Made by a program: the position numbers and the translations under genes
Shown: piece after piece, positions 25,384 through 33,946 of the stretch
How the letters are laid out: each line of letters starts with the position of its first letter
Position numbering within the stretch: position 1 is the stretch's first letter
Assembly (NCBI RefSeq): GCF_037890695.1
Contig: NZ_CP149571.1
Location: forward strand, 2,386,001 to 2,450,000
Source: Aeromonas jandaei
GTDB taxonomy: Bacteria > Pseudomonadota > Gammaproteobacteria > Enterobacterales > Aeromonadaceae
Reading direction: 5' to 3'
DNA length: 64,000 nucleotides
The notes under the pieces: model-generated
Database searches by the model: none
Seen by the model: the letters and a program-made list of their open reading frames with translations, nothing else
Told to the model about the DNA's origin: nothing

Positions 25384-25407
25384 GAGGAGGCCTGGCCTCC
25401 TCGCTTT
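25384..25407 (+). terminator. Terminator-like hairpin between entA and entF
   Basis: GAGGAGGCC and GGCCTCCTC, separated by one base, form a strong palindrome followed by GCTTTT. It lies in the 125-base entA-entF gap, while every other junction in the cluster overlaps. It may end or dampen the entCEBA transcript. Confidence 0.6.
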
Positions 25408-25466
25408 TCAGCCATGCGGGCAGGGGCAAGCCGCTGCCCGCTCGATGTTTGCGCAAGGACATTCCC

Positions 25467-28400
25467 ATGGAACAGACAATGGCGATGCGCGCCACCCACC
25501 AGCGTGGTGAGCACCCGCGCTGGCCGCTAACCACCGCTCAGGCGGGTATCTGGTTTGCCCAGCAAAAATACCCGCAGAGCCCCGCCTGCAACACCGGCGA
25601 ATACTGGCTGCTGGAGGGGGCGCTGGCTCCCCATCACTTCACCCGCGCGGTGCGTCAGACCATCGACGAGATCCCCGGTCTGCACTGCGCCTTTGTGGCC
25701 ACTGCCGATGGCCCGCAGATGGTGGCCAATCCCGCTTGCTGGCAGCTGGCAGAGCGGGATCTGCGCAGCGAAGCCGACCCGCTTGCAGCCGCGCAGGCCG
25801 AGATGCGTGCGCAGCTGGCCGTCCCCTTCAATCTGGCCGGGGGGCCGCTGTTTGCCACTACCCTCTATCGCCTTGGCGAGGGGCGGTGGGCCTGGTTTAT
25901 CGCCGTGCACCATATCGCCATCGACGGCTTTGGCCTGAGTTTGCTCTGCCAGCGGGTGGCGAGCTGGTATGAGGCGCTCTGCGCCGGCGAGCAGCCAGCC
26001 CCCTGCCGTTATGCGAGCCAGCAGGAGTTGTTGGCCGAAGAGGCGGCCTATCAGGATTCGCCGCGCGCCGCGCGGGATCGCGATTTCTTCGTGCAGCAGC
26101 TGGCCGGGGTGGAGAACCCGGCGTCGCTCTCCCGCCGTCCGGCGCAAGGGCCGGGCCCCACATATCGTCTTGAACAACGGCTTGCTGGCCGCCAGTGGCA
26201 GGCATTGGTGGCGCGGGCGAGTCGTTCGGCCTGTCACCCCTACAGCCTGCTGCTGGCGGCGGTGGCCAGCTATGTGCAGCGGATGAGTGGCGCTGGCGAG
26301 GTGGTGCTGGGTATTCCGCTGATGGGGCGGCTGGGCTCAGCGGCGGCCGATACCCCCTGCATGAAGGTCAATGTGGTGCCTCTGCGCATCGAGCTGAGCG
26401 GCACCAGCCGGGTAGGGGAGTTGCTGGCACTGGTCGAGCGGCAATTTGCCGCCCTGCGCCGCCATCAGGGCTGCCGTCAGGAGTGGTTGCAACAGCGTCA
26501 GCCGGGCCAGCCGCTGTTTGGCCCTCAGGTCAATCTGATGCCCTTTGCCCGCACCCTCAGCTTTGGTGAAGGGCACAACCAGGTTCATGGCGAGGTGCAG
26601 GTGCTGGCGGCGGGGTCGGTGGAGGAGTGCGCTTTCTACTTTGCCGAGGAGGCAGGCGCTATGACCCTGACCCTCGAAACCCGTCAGGGGCGCTTCAGCC
26701 ATCAGGAGAGCGAGCGTCATCTGGCCCGGCTGCTGGCCTATCTGGCCGCCTGGAGTGAGGCGGATGACGAGGCCGAAGCGGTGCGTTTGCCGCTACTGCT
26801 GCCCTGCGAGCAGGCTGAGCTGGCGCGCTGGAACCAGACCGACCATCCGCTGCCGACTACCACTCTGAGCGCACTGCTGGCCGAAGGGCTGGCGGCGGCA
26901 GATCAGAGTGCTATCGCGCTGGAGTGTGGCGCCGAGCGCTGGCGTGTGGCCGAGCTGCGCCAGCGTACCCGCCAGCTGGCATGCTATCTGGCGGGGAGGG
27001 GCGTGGGCCCCGGTTGTCGGGTAGCGGTGGTGATCCCGCGCGCTCCCGAGCTTATTCTCGCCCAGCAGGCCATCATGGCGGTGGGGGCCGTCTATGTACC
27101 CGTTGACCCGGACTACCCGGCGGAGCGGATCGGCTACATTCTCGCCAGCAGCGATCCTGCGCTGGTGTTGACCAGTTGCACCTTGCGGATGCCGCTCGAT
27201 GTGGCCGCGCCACTTGTCTGCCTCGATGCCCCCGGTGTGGCAGAGCAGCTGGCGGCGGTAGAGTTGGCAACGACAGCACCTTGTGAGCTGCCAGCCCCCA
27301 AGCCGGAAGATGCGGCCTACATCATCTACACCTCCGGCTCGACCGGTCGGCCCAAAGGGGTGGTGGTGAGCCATGGCGCCATCGTCAACCGGCTGCTCTG
27401 GATGCAGCACATGTATCCCATCGGTCCGGCGGATCGGGTGCTGCAAAAGACCCCGGCCGGGTTCGATGTCTCCATCTGGGAATTCTTCTGGCCCTTTATG
27501 ACCGGAGCGCGGCTGGTGCTCGCCAAACCGGGCGGCCACAAGGATCCCGCCTACCTTGCCGAGCTGATTGAGCAGGCCGGGATCACCACCTTGCACTTTG
27601 TCCCCTCCATGCTGCAGATCTTCGTCGCACAAGCCGAACCTGCGCGTTGCAGGGCACTGCGCCAGGTATTCTGCTCCGGCGAGGCGCTGCCCGCCGATCT
27701 GGTGCAACGCTGGTATGGGACATTCTCAGCCCCCCTGCACAACCTCTATGGCCCGACCGAGGCGGCGGTGGATGTCACCTGGTATCCCTGCCGGGCAGAT
27801 GAGGCGGTGACCAGCGTGCCCATCGGCTATCCGGTCTGGAATACCTGTATCCACATTCTCGACCCCTGGTTGCAGCCAGTGCCGCCCGGTGTGGCGGGGG
27901 AGCTCTGGATCGGCGGCGTGCAGGTGGCGGATGGCTACTTTGGCCAGCCCGAGCTCACCGCCGAGCGCTTTATTGCCAACCCCTTCGGGGCGGGACGGCT
28001 CTATCGCAGCGGCGATCTGGCCGCCTGGCGCGAGGATGGTGCCATCGAGTATCTGGGGCGCCTCGATTTTCAGGTGAAGATCCGCGGCCAGCGCATCGAA
28101 CTGGAGGAGATCGAGCAGGTGCTGCTGCGCCATCCCCGGGTGGCGCAGGCGGTGGTGCTGGCCCCCGAATTTGCCCCCGGCGATCGCCGTCTGGTGGCCT
28201 ATGTGGTGGCCATAGATAGCAGAGAGTTGACGCTGGCCGAGTTGGCACCCGCCCTTGGCGCGGCGTTGCCCGACTACATGGTGCCGGGACTTTTGGTAAA
28301 CCTGGCCGAGCTGCCACTCACCCCCAATGGCAAGCTGGATCGCAAGGGGCTGCCGCTGCCTGATATGACATCGGCGGTGGGTCAGGCGTTGCCGAAAACC

Positions 28401-29456
28401 CTGCTGGAGGAGCGGCTCTGTCGCCTCTTCGCCGAGGTGCTGGGGCTGGCGCGAGTCGGCGCCGACGATAACTTCTTTGCCCTCGGCGGCCACTCCCTGC
28501 TGGCGGCACAGCTGGTGGTGCGTATTGAGGAATCAATAGGACAGACTCTCACCTTGGCCAGCCTGTTCGAAGCACCGAGCCCCGCCCAGCTGGCGCGCAG
28601 TCTTGGCGGCGAGCGGGAGGCCATGCCCATGCTGTTGCCCCTGCGGGCGCCCGGTACGCAGTCGGGTACATCGGGCCCCACTCTCTTTTGCGTCCACCCC
28701 GCCGGCGGGCTCGGCTGGTGTTATGCGCCGCTGGTGCCCCATCTGCCGGCCGACATGGCGGTCTATGCCCTGCAGGCGCGGGCGCTCTGTCAGCCGGATG
28801 CCCCGCAGCCTGTCAGCTTCGACGAGCTGGCCCTCGACTATGTGACCGAGCTGCGTCGTCAGCAGAGCGAGGGGCCCTACTGGCTGCTCGGCTGGTCGCT
28901 CGGGGGTATGCTGGTGCACCGGATGGCCGCCATGCTGCAAGAGCAGGGACAGGAGGTGGCCATGGTGCTGCTGCTCGATGCCTACCCCTGCCAGCAGTGG
29001 CAGACCCAGCCGTTGCCCGACGAGCGGCGGATGCTCGATGCGCTGCTGCGGATGGGAGGCATTGCGGTTGCGGACGAGGCGCTTGACTCCCTTACTCGGG
29101 GTGACGTGGTGGCCAGGCTGGGAGCGGAGGGGAGTGCGCTGGCCATGCTCGACGAGCAGGTGGTGAGCGCCATGATTGAGCTGGTGGGCCACAACAACCG
29201 ACTGATCCGTGAGCCGGTCGACTACTGCTACCACGGGGACGTCATCTTTATCGAGGCGTCAGCCTACCGCCAACCCTGGCTGGATGGACGTGGCTGGGCG
29301 TCGCTGACAAAAGGGGAAATCAGCTATGAGCGCTTCCCCTGCCTGCATCAGGAGATGGTGCATCCCGACTGGCTGGCAAAGGTCGGCGCCCTTATTGGTG
29401 AGCGGGTCGATGGGGTCGGACAACAACCGAACATCCGGCAGGAGGGGGACGCATGA
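25467..29456 (+). CDS. entF: Enterobactin synthetase component F, serine-activating NRPS (C-A-T-TE)
   Basis: The protein has 1329 residues. The condensation domain (about 20-440) has HHIAIDG near 148. The adenylation domain (about 460-960) has YTSGSTGRPKG near 620. The carrier domain has LGGHSLL with its Ser near 1009, and the thioesterase (about 1065-1325) has GWSLGG near 1141. The ten pocket residues read D-V-W-H-F-S-L-V-D-K (from D667, V668, W671, then HFV, FCS, NLYGPTEAAVD and the A10 Lys), the serine code of EntF. It joins dihydroxybenzoyl groups to serine and cyclises the trimer. The ATG at 25467 has AAGGA eight bases upstream. The stop overlaps the next gene. Confidence 0.95.
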   Translation: MEQTMAMRATHQRGEHPRWPLTTAQAGIWFAQQKYPQSPACNTGEYWLLEGALAPHHFTRAVRQTIDEIPGLHCAFVATADGPQMVANPACWQLAERDLRSEADPLAAAQAEMRAQLAVPFNLAGGPLFATTLYRLGEGRWAWFIAVHHIAIDGFGLSLLCQRVASWYEALCAGEQPAPCRYASQQELLAEEAAYQDSPRAARDRDFFVQQLAGVENPASLSRRPAQGPGPTYRLEQRLAGRQWQALVARASRSACHPYSLLLAAVASYVQRMSGAGEVVLGIPLMGRLGSAAADTPCMKVNVVPLRIELSGTSRVGELLALVERQFAALRRHQGCRQEWLQQRQPGQPLFGPQVNLMPFARTLSFGEGHNQVHGEVQVLAAGSVEECAFYFAEEAGAMTLTLETRQGRFSHQESERHLARLLAYLAAWSEADDEAEAVRLPLLLPCEQAELARWNQTDHPLPTTTLSALLAEGLAAADQSAIALECGAERWRVAELRQRTRQLACYLAGRGVGPGCRVAVVIPRAPELILAQQAIMAVGAVYVPVDPDYPAERIGYILASSDPALVLTSCTLRMPLDVAAPLVCLDAPGVAEQLAAVELATTAPCELPAPKPEDAAYIIYTSGSTGRPKGVVVSHGAIVNRLLWMQHMYPIGPADRVLQKTPAGFDVSIWEFFWPFMTGARLVLAKPGGHKDPAYLAELIEQAGITTLHFVPSMLQIFVAQAEPARCRALRQVFCSGEALPADLVQRWYGTFSAPLHNLYGPTEAAVDVTWYPCRADEAVTSVPIGYPVWNTCIHILDPWLQPVPPGVAGELWIGGVQVADGYFGQPELTAERFIANPFGAGRLYRSGDLAAWREDGAIEYLGRLDFQVKIRGQRIELEEIEQVLLRHPRVAQAVVLAPEFAPGDRRLVAYVVAIDSRELTLAELAPALGAALPDYMVPGLLVNLAELPLTPNGKLDRKGLPLPDMTSAVGQALPKTLLEERLCRLFAEVLGLARVGADDNFFALGGHSLLAAQLVVRIEESIGQTLTLASLFEAPSPAQLARSLGGEREAMPMLLPLRAPGTQSGTSGPTLFCVHPAGGLGWCYAPLVPHLPADMAVYALQARALCQPDAPQPVSFDELALDYVTELRRQQSEGPYWLLGWSLGGMLVHRMAAMLQEQGQEVAMVLLLDAYPCQQWQTQPLPDERRMLDALLRMGGIAVADEALDSLTRGDVVARLGAEGSALAMLDEQVVSAMIELVGHNNRLIREPVDYCYHGDVIFIEASAYRQPWLDGRGWASLTKGEISYERFPCLHQEMVHPDWLAKVGALIGERVDGVGQQPNIRQEGDA

Positions 29457-30322
29457 CCCCGGTTGCCGCCATCCGGGAAGCCTTGCTGGCGGGCAAGCTG
29501 GTAGGGCTGGGGGAGCCGCACTGGCACCCGGATTTTATCCGGTGCCAGCACGCTTGGCTCTGCGATCCGGCGCTCTGGGGAGTCATGACCGATCTGGTGC
29601 TGGAGTGCGGCAACCGCCGCCATCAGGGCTTGCTCGATGCATGGCTGGCGGGGGAGGAGAGCTGGCAGGGTGAGCCGCTGACGCTGGCACGGCTCTATCC
29701 AGTCTGGCTCGACTCCTGCGCCTTCCCCGCCTGGATGGCCCCCGAGTTTCCGGCTCTCTTTTCCGCTCTGCGCCAGAGCAATATGGCGCGCCCTGAACAT
29801 GTGCGGCTGCGGGTGCATCTCTGCGAGCCCTCATTCGAGTGGCAGGAGATGAGCCCGGAGCGGTGGCAGCAGCACAACAGGGGGCGGGATCAGGCGCTGG
29901 CCGACTGTCTTCTTGCACTTCCCGCTCGCGGCGTGGTGGTGCTGGCGGGGGCGCGCCATCTGCTCAAAGCCGCAGGGGATCCCTACTTTGCTCAGCCGAC
30001 GCTGGGCCAGTTGCTGGAGGCTGCATGGCCGGGCTGGCTGCATGTCCTTCACCCCTGGCCAATGGTTGCTGGGAAGGGTGATGAGAAAGAGGAGCGGGTG
30101 TGCGAGCTGGCCGGGATTGCGACTGCCGACCTCTATCCCCACTGGCCGACGCATCCGCCGCTGGAGACTCTTATCGACAGGTTGGTGCGCGTGACTGACC
30201 GGGGACGGGAGATGCGAATTTGCCCCACCTTGCTGGCCGAGCCCTGGCGTAGCCGCTTGTTGAGTCGCGCTCACTTGCTGCCAGTTGGCATGGCCCGCCA
30301 GCTGCAACAGTGGCTGGCGTAA
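29453..30322 (+). CDS. Unknown protein with paired GxxH motifs, translationally coupled to entF (possible Tiki/ChaN/EreA-superfamily hydrolase)
   Basis: The protein has 289 residues, with no signal peptide and no membrane segment, so it is probably cytoplasmic. I do not recognise an exact family. Two GxxH motifs are visible: GEPH at 20-23 (after KLVGLG) and GARH at 166-169 (in VVVLAGARHLLKAAG). A conserved-looking acidic stretch LVLECGN lies at 48-54. A GxxH near each end of the core is the signature of the Tiki/TraB/ChaN/erythromycin-esterase superfamily. The ATG overlaps the entF stop (ATGA), so it is almost surely made with EntF. Hydrolysis of a siderophore ester or of a misloaded intermediate is conceivable but is inference only. 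A terminator follows. Confidence 0.7.
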   Translation: MTPVAAIREALLAGKLVGLGEPHWHPDFIRCQHAWLCDPALWGVMTDLVLECGNRRHQGLLDAWLAGEESWQGEPLTLARLYPVWLDSCAFPAWMAPEFPALFSALRQSNMARPEHVRLRVHLCEPSFEWQEMSPERWQQHNRGRDQALADCLLALPARGVVVLAGARHLLKAAGDPYFAQPTLGQLLEAAWPGWLHVLHPWPMVAGKGDEKEERVCELAGIATADLYPHWPTHPPLETLIDRLVRVTDRGREMRICPTLLAEPWRSRLLSRAHLLPVGMARQLQQWLA

Positions 30323-30345
30323 CTGCTGACTTGAGTAACTCAATG

Positions 30346-30367
30346 GGGGAGCAAGGCTCCCCTTTTT
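30346..30367 (+). terminator. Rho-independent terminator of the entF transcript
   Basis: The stem GGGGAGC/GCTCCCC with a three-base loop is followed by TTTTT, 23 bases after the stop of the entF-coupled gene. Confidence 0.85.
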
Positions 30368-30533
30368 CACATTTTGCATCCTGCATTCAGCGCTGCAAAG
30401 TTGCACCATTTACGGCATACCTTGCAACTCATCGCCGAAAATTCAGCTCCTTCGCTACTTTAAAGAAGTTTCTACTGGTCTTACCTGAGTAAATCCCTTT
30501 GCTTTTTATTTAACAAGGTATTTACATCTAAGT

Positions 30534-30551
30534 GTCACCAGCATCGGTGAC
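30534..30551. repeat. Inverted repeat upstream of the 2-oxo acid dehydrogenase operon
   Basis: GTCACC-AGCATC-GGTGAC is a perfect 6-6-6 inverted repeat 25 bases before the E1 alpha start. It could be an operator, but no regulator is encoded nearby and I do not recognise the motif. Confidence 0.4.
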
Positions 30552-30575
30552 GCCTACAACGGCAAGGAGCCAGTT

Positions 30576-31664
30576 ATGACCCATGTCGACATCCCTTTCC
30601 TTCGTTACCTCGATGCGGAAGGGTGCCCGGTCGCCACCTTACCGACCTGGCTGGACAAGGCGATACTGCACACTTTCTACCGCAATATGGTGATGGTGCG
30701 CAGCTATGACAAAAAAGCGATTGCGCTGCAACGAACCGGCAAACTCGGTACTTTTCCCTCCCATCTCGGCGCAGAAGCCGTGGGGATTGGCATTGGGCTC
30801 GCCATGCAGCCGCAGGATGTCTACGTTCCCTACTATCGGGACATGCCCACCCTCTATGTGCGGGGCGTGCCGATGGAGAAGAACCTGCAATATTGGGGTG
30901 GTGACGAACGGGGCAGTTATTTTCTCAAACCCGATGGGACTCCCTCTGAAGATCTCCCAATCTGCGTCCCCATCGCCACCCAGATCACCCACGCCTGCGG
31001 TATTGCCTCGGCCTTCAAACTGCGTAATCAACCGCGCGTCGCCGTGGTCACCATTGGCGACGGTGGCACCTCCAAGGGGGATTTTCTGGAGGGGCTCAAC
31101 TGCGCCGGTGTCTGGCACCTGCCGATGGTCATCATCGTCAACAACAACCAGTGGGCTATCTCGGTGCCGCGCAAGCTGCAATCGAGCGCCCCTACGCTGG
31201 CCCAGAAGGGGATTGGCGCCGGGGTGCGCAGCCTGCAGGTGGATGGCAACGATGTGGTGGCGGTCTACGATGCCGCCCGCAGTGCCGTCGAACGGGCCCG
31301 CAGCGGTAAGGGGCCGACCCTGATCGAGGCGGTCAGTTATCGCCTCGGCGATCACACCACGGCCGACGATGCCACTCGCTATCGCGATGGGGCCGAGGTC
31401 GAGGCCGCTTGGGCCAAGGAGCCGGTCAAGCGGCTGCGCCAGTTCATGCACAGCCAGGGCTGGTGGGATGAAGAGCAGGAGCAGAGCCTGCTGGCGGAGG
31501 CCGCCCGAGAGGTAGAGCAGGCGGTCGCCCGTTATGAGGCGATGGCGCCCCAGCCGCCGGAGGCGATGCTCGATTATCACTACGCCAGCCTGCCCGCCGA
31601 ACTCTTGCCCCAGCGCGAGCGAGTGATTGCCAAGGGGATGAAGCAGGAGGTTGGCCATGAGTGA
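30576..31664 (+). CDS. 2-oxo acid dehydrogenase E1 component, alpha subunit (pyruvate or branched-chain)
   Basis: The protein has 362 residues. The thiamine diphosphate motif is GDGGTSKGDFLEGLNCAGVW to NNNQWAISVP, and FPSHLGAEAVGIGIGLAM and YRLGDHTTADDATRY (the phosphorylation-loop region) are typical of the heterodimeric E1 alpha family. It decarboxylates a 2-oxo acid and passes the acyl group to E2. Pyruvate and branched-chain enzymes share these signatures, so the substrate is not decided here. The stop overlaps the E1 beta start by eight bases. The ATG has AAGGAG about seven bases upstream. Confidence 0.9.
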   Translation: MTHVDIPFLRYLDAEGCPVATLPTWLDKAILHTFYRNMVMVRSYDKKAIALQRTGKLGTFPSHLGAEAVGIGIGLAMQPQDVYVPYYRDMPTLYVRGVPMEKNLQYWGGDERGSYFLKPDGTPSEDLPICVPIATQITHACGIASAFKLRNQPRVAVVTIGDGGTSKGDFLEGLNCAGVWHLPMVIIVNNNQWAISVPRKLQSSAPTLAQKGIGAGVRSLQVDGNDVVAVYDAARSAVERARSGKGPTLIEAVSYRLGDHTTADDATRYRDGAEVEAAWAKEPVKRLRQFMHSQGWWDEEQEQSLLAEAAREVEQAVARYEAMAPQPPEAMLDYHYASLPAELLPQRERVIAKGMKQEVGHE

Positions 31665-32643
31665 GATCAGTTTGCTGGAAGCGGTCAACATGGCCCTTCA
31701 CTACGAGATGGAGCACGACCCTGATGTGGTGGTACTGGGCGAGGATGTGGGGGTCAACGGCGGGGTGTTTCGTGCCACGGTTGGCCTGCGCGACAAGTTC
31801 GGTTTCAAGCGGGTGATCGACACGCCGCTGGCCGAGGGATTGATCGCCGGGGTGGCGGTCGGCATGGCGACCCAGGGGCTCAAGCCGGTGGCTGAGTTCC
31901 AGTTTCAGGGCTTCATCTTCCCCGGGATGGAGCAGATCATCTGTCAGGCGGCGCGGATGCGAAACCGCACCCGAGGTCGCCTCTCCTGCCCCCTTGTCTA
32001 TCGCTCTCCCTATGGCGCAGGCATCCATTCGCCGGAGCATCACAGCGAGAGCGTCGAGGCACTGTTTGCCCATATTCCCGGGCTACGGGTAGTGATCCCC
32101 TCCAGCCCGAGACGCGCCTATGGCCTGCTGCTCTCGGCTATCCGTGATCCGGATCCCGTGATGTTTTTTGAACCGGACCGCATCTATCGCTCGATGAAAT
32201 CCGAGGTGGTGGATGACGGTGTCGGCTTGCCGCTGGATGTCTGTTTCACCCTGCGCCCGGGCCGGGATATCACGGTAGTGGCCTGGGGAGCCTGCATTCA
32301 GGAGGTGATGCGGGCGGCGAACCTGCTGGCCGAGCAGGATATTCAGTGCGAGGTGCTGGATCTGGCCACCATCAAGCCGTTGGATATGGAGACCATCCTC
32401 ACCTCGGTGCGCAAAACCGGTCGCTTGCTGGTAGTGCATGAGGCGTGTGGCAGCTTCGGGGTCGGGGCCGAAATTGTAGCGCGGGTGACCGAGCAGGCAC
32501 TTCCCTGCCTCAAGGCGCCGCCCAAACGGTTGACCGGCGTGGATGCCGCCGTGCCCTATTATCGCAACGAAGCGTATTACCTCATCACCGAGCAGGATAT
32601 CGCCGATGCCGCTCACCAGCTGATGGAGAACCAGTGGCTATGA
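31657..32643 (+). CDS. 2-oxo acid dehydrogenase E1 component, beta subunit
   Basis: The protein has 328 residues and belongs to the transketolase-like E1 beta family: LGEDVGVNGGVFRATVGL, DTPLAEGLIAGVAVGMA, EFQFQGFIFPGMEQI, a Tyr/His-rich SPYGAGIHSPEHHSES active-site loop and HEACGSFGVGAEI near the end. It forms the alpha2beta2 E1 with the upstream gene product. The ATG at 31657 is preferred over a TTG two codons earlier because GGAGG sits nine bases before it. Its stop overlaps the E2 start (ATGA). Confidence 0.92.
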   Translation: MSEISLLEAVNMALHYEMEHDPDVVVLGEDVGVNGGVFRATVGLRDKFGFKRVIDTPLAEGLIAGVAVGMATQGLKPVAEFQFQGFIFPGMEQIICQAARMRNRTRGRLSCPLVYRSPYGAGIHSPEHHSESVEALFAHIPGLRVVIPSSPRRAYGLLLSAIRDPDPVMFFEPDRIYRSMKSEVVDDGVGLPLDVCFTLRPGRDITVVAWGACIQEVMRAANLLAEQDIQCEVLDLATIKPLDMETILTSVRKTGRLLVVHEACGSFGVGAEIVARVTEQALPCLKAPPKRLTGVDAAVPYYRNEAYYLITEQDIADAAHQLMENQWL

Positions 32644-33740
32644 AATTTTTCAAATTACCTGATCTGGGTGAAGGGTTGGCCGAAGCCGAGATCGTCGAAT
32701 GGAAGGTGAGTGCCGGTGATACCGTCGAGGTCGATCAGGTGCTGTTGTCGGTGGAAACGGCCAAGGCGCTGGTGGATGTACCCTCTCCGGTGGCCGGGGT
32801 GATTGCCCGTCTCTGCGGCGCCGAGGGGGATATCCTCCATATCGGTGCGCCGCTGGTGGAATTCGAGGGGGGCGAAGATGATGGCACCGTGGTGGGCAAG
32901 GTGAGTGCCCATCAGCAGCATATCGAGGATCACTTCGTGGTGGGGGCCATTGCCCCGGGTGGCTCGCTGGTACAAGCCATGCCAGCGGTGCGACTGCTGG
33001 CACAAAAACTGGGTCTGGATATCGACCGGATCAAGGGAAGTGGCAGCGGCGGTATGGTGACCGAACTGGATGTGCAGCAGGCATTCGAGGCCCAGCAGAG
33101 CAGTGGCAACGAATTCCTCAAAGGGTCACGGCGAGCCATGGCCAAGGCGATGGAGCTCTCTCATCAGACGGTGGTGCCGGTCAGCATCACCGACGAGGTG
33201 GATTTGCGTCACTGGCGCCCTGATGAGGATGTGACGGTGCGCCTTATCAAGGCCATTGGCGTGGCGTGCCGCGCCGAGCCCTCGATGAACGCCTGGTTTG
33301 ATGGTGAAACCCTGTCAAGACGGTTGTTCAAAGAGGTCAATGTGGCCATTGCGGTGGATTCCAAACATGGCCTCTATGTGCCGGTGATGGAGAACGTAGC
33401 CGAGCGGGAGGGGGCAGATATCCGGCAGGGGCTGGATCGGATGATCGCCGATGTGAAGGCGCGTGCTGTGCCCCGCGAGATGTTGCAGGGGGCGACTATT
33501 ACGCTCACCAACTTCGGCGCCATCGCAGGCCGTTATGCCAGCCCTATCGTGACGCCGCCGCAGGTGGCCATCATCGGGGCGGGTAAGTTGTTCGAGAAAG
33601 TGGTGTTCATCCATGGCGAGGCTCGTCCGGTGAGGGCACTGCCGCTGTCGATGACATTTGACCACAGAGCCTGTACCGGCGGCGAGGCGGCCCGCTTCCT
33701 CAAGGCACTGGTACAAGCGCTGGAAGCGCCGACCCTGTAA
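32640..33740 (+). CDS. 2-oxo acid dehydrogenase E2 component (dihydrolipoamide acyltransferase)
   Basis: The protein has 366 residues with one lipoyl domain (lipoylated Lys42 in VETAKALVDVPSP). A peripheral subunit-binding domain spans about 108-145 (AMPAVRLLAQKLGLDIDRI), and the C-terminal acyltransferase domain follows. In the active-site motif HxxxDG, His342 is present but the usual Asp is Thr346 (DHRACTGGEAARF). The protein is short for an E2 because it has a single lipoyl domain and short linkers. No E3 (lipoamide dehydrogenase) is in the operon, so E3 is presumably shared from elsewhere. A terminator follows directly. Confidence 0.9.
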   Translation: MKFFKLPDLGEGLAEAEIVEWKVSAGDTVEVDQVLLSVETAKALVDVPSPVAGVIARLCGAEGDILHIGAPLVEFEGGEDDGTVVGKVSAHQQHIEDHFVVGAIAPGGSLVQAMPAVRLLAQKLGLDIDRIKGSGSGGMVTELDVQQAFEAQQSSGNEFLKGSRRAMAKAMELSHQTVVPVSITDEVDLRHWRPDEDVTVRLIKAIGVACRAEPSMNAWFDGETLSRRLFKEVNVAIAVDSKHGLYVPVMENVAEREGADIRQGLDRMIADVKARAVPREMLQGATITLTNFGAIAGRYASPIVTPPQVAIIGAGKLFEKVVFIHGEARPVRALPLSMTFDHRACTGGEAARFLKALVQALEAPTL

Positions 33741-33743
33741 CGG

Positions 33744-33774
33744 TTGTGCCCTGCCGTTGGCAGGGCACAAATTT
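33744..33774 (+). terminator. Rho-independent terminator of the 2-oxo acid dehydrogenase operon
   Basis: A perfect 12-base stem TTGTGCCCTGCC/GGCAGGGCACAA with a GTT loop is followed by ATTTGTTT. Confidence 0.85.
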
Positions 33775-33775
33775 G

Positions 33776-33804
33776 TTTGCGTAATCTACAAAGCCACGTA
33801 TAAT
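33776..33804 (+). promoter_or_regulatory. Promoter of the cold-shock gene
   Basis: TTTGCG (33776-33781) and a perfect TATAAT (33799-33804) are 17 bases apart. The predicted start near 33811 leaves a 5' leader of about 136 bases before the cold-shock ATG, a length typical of cspA-type thermosensing leaders. The thermosensor role is inferred. Confidence 0.7.
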
Positions 33805-33946
33805 CCTAGGCAGCTTGAAAGGGCGATAGTTATGTCAATGAATTTGATGTTTTACATCTTTTCCTGTTGTTCATAAATTAATCCCGTTTTTTGAGCTTTA
33901 CCCGCTGAAAAGCATAAGTAATTATTTTGAATACAGGTTTAAAGAT

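Noticed and set aside
24475-30322. Amonabactin-type NRPS cluster
   Set aside because: Aeromonas often makes amonabactin, but the single NRPS here has the EntF serine code and C-A-T-TE order, and the lysine and aromatic modules are absent.
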